Shown here: positions 5,865 to 6,061 of the stretch, one piece after another | How the letters are laid out: each line of letters starts with the position of its first letter | How positions within the stretch are numbered: position 1 is the first letter of the stretch | Source of the DNA: Candidatus Firestoneibacteriota bacterium | GTDB taxonomy: Bacteria; Oederibacteriota; JAAXVQ01 | Length of the DNA stretch: 6,061 bases | Assembly: GCA_013335425.1 (NCBI GenBank) | Contig: JAAXVQ010000139.1 | Location: 1-6,061 of the forward strand | Direction of reading: 5' to 3' | Position numbers and translations under genes: made by a program | The notes under the pieces: model-generated | What the model was told of the DNA's origin: nothing | Database searches by the model: none | What the model saw: the letters and a program-made list of their open reading frames with translations, nothing else

Positions 5865-5903
5865 GATGTGAGCAAAACCTGACATGAGTTTTTCAAGCAA
5901 AAA

Positions 5904-6022
5904 CCGGCCTCACCCCTGACCTCGGCGTGCCCTGCGGGCATGTCCTCGGTCTTTCCCCTCTCCAATCATGATTGGAGAGGGGGTGGCACGGCTGTTTTTT
6001 CGCCGGGCGGGGGTGAGGCGGG
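5904..6022. repeat. Nested inverted-repeat element with a perfect 28-bp palindrome
   Basis: Outer arms GCCTCACCCC (5907-5916) and GGGGTGAGGC (6010-6019) are perfect and extend outward with one mismatch. Within them CGTGCC (5926-5931) pairs with GGCACG (5985-5990), and TGCCC-TGC-GGGCA makes a small hairpin at about 5928-5940. CCCCTCTCCAATCATGATTGGAGAGGGG (5955-5982) is a perfect palindrome. A T6 run at 5995-6000 follows the GGCACG arm, so a plus-strand terminator role is possible. Similar CCTCACCCC...GGGGTGAGG units occur as dispersed intergenic repeats in many bacteria. No protein is encoded. A mobile origin is likely but not shown by this single copy. Confidence 0.6.
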
Positions 6023-6061
6023 AGGCACAAATACGACGATTAAATTGTAAAACTGCATGAG

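Noticed and set aside
5879..5897. Pho-box-like CTGACAT on the plus strand upstream of the phosphate operon
   Set aside because: Only one half-site matches; the second unit 11 bases on does not, and it points away from the operon.

Overview
The window carries four complete, recognisable protein genes and one small gene of unknown function. The left edge holds what looks like a foreign fragment, and two intergenic stretches are rich in inverted repeats. Moderate GC, good Shine-Dalgarno (SD) sequences and sigma70-like promoters fit a Gram-negative-type bacterium. A Desulfobacterota-like source is my impression from the proteins only, not something the sequence proves.

Layout, left to right: (1) On the minus strand, a cstA-family transporter gene runs to the left edge. 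After about residue 576 its reading frame leaves CstA-like sequence. A different frame of the same strand then encodes a stretch typical of the DNA gyrase/topoisomerase IV A subunit, so positions 1 to about 126 look like a join between two unrelated loci. (2) Bases 1857-2637 hold a putative cstA promoter and two abutting short inverted-repeat elements. Each element ends in CTAG, and they share the middle CTAG copy. Next comes a stretch without recognisable content and a start-less open frame that runs into the next gene. (3) On the plus strand, an 88-residue unknown protein and a UPF0324/YeiH-type membrane protein form a tight two-gene unit. (4) Convergent to it, on the minus strand, lies a phosphate operon: a DUF47 (PhoU-like) Pit accessory protein followed 10 bases later by a PitA-type inorganic phosphate transporter. 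(5) Upstream of that operon is a near-consensus sigma70 promoter whose -35 box sits inside a perfect 13-bp dyad. The right edge holds a nested inverted-repeat element.

Functionally the window is mostly membrane transport: uptake by a CstA-type carrier (peptide or pyruvate in studied relatives), a YeiH-type permease of uncertain substrate, and low-affinity phosphate uptake with its DUF47 partner. I see no defence, CRISPR, secondary-metabolite or RNA-gene signal. The points most worth a second look are the cstA/topoisomerase junction, the CTAG-bounded element pair with a built-in promoter, and the operator-like dyad over the phosphate promoter.
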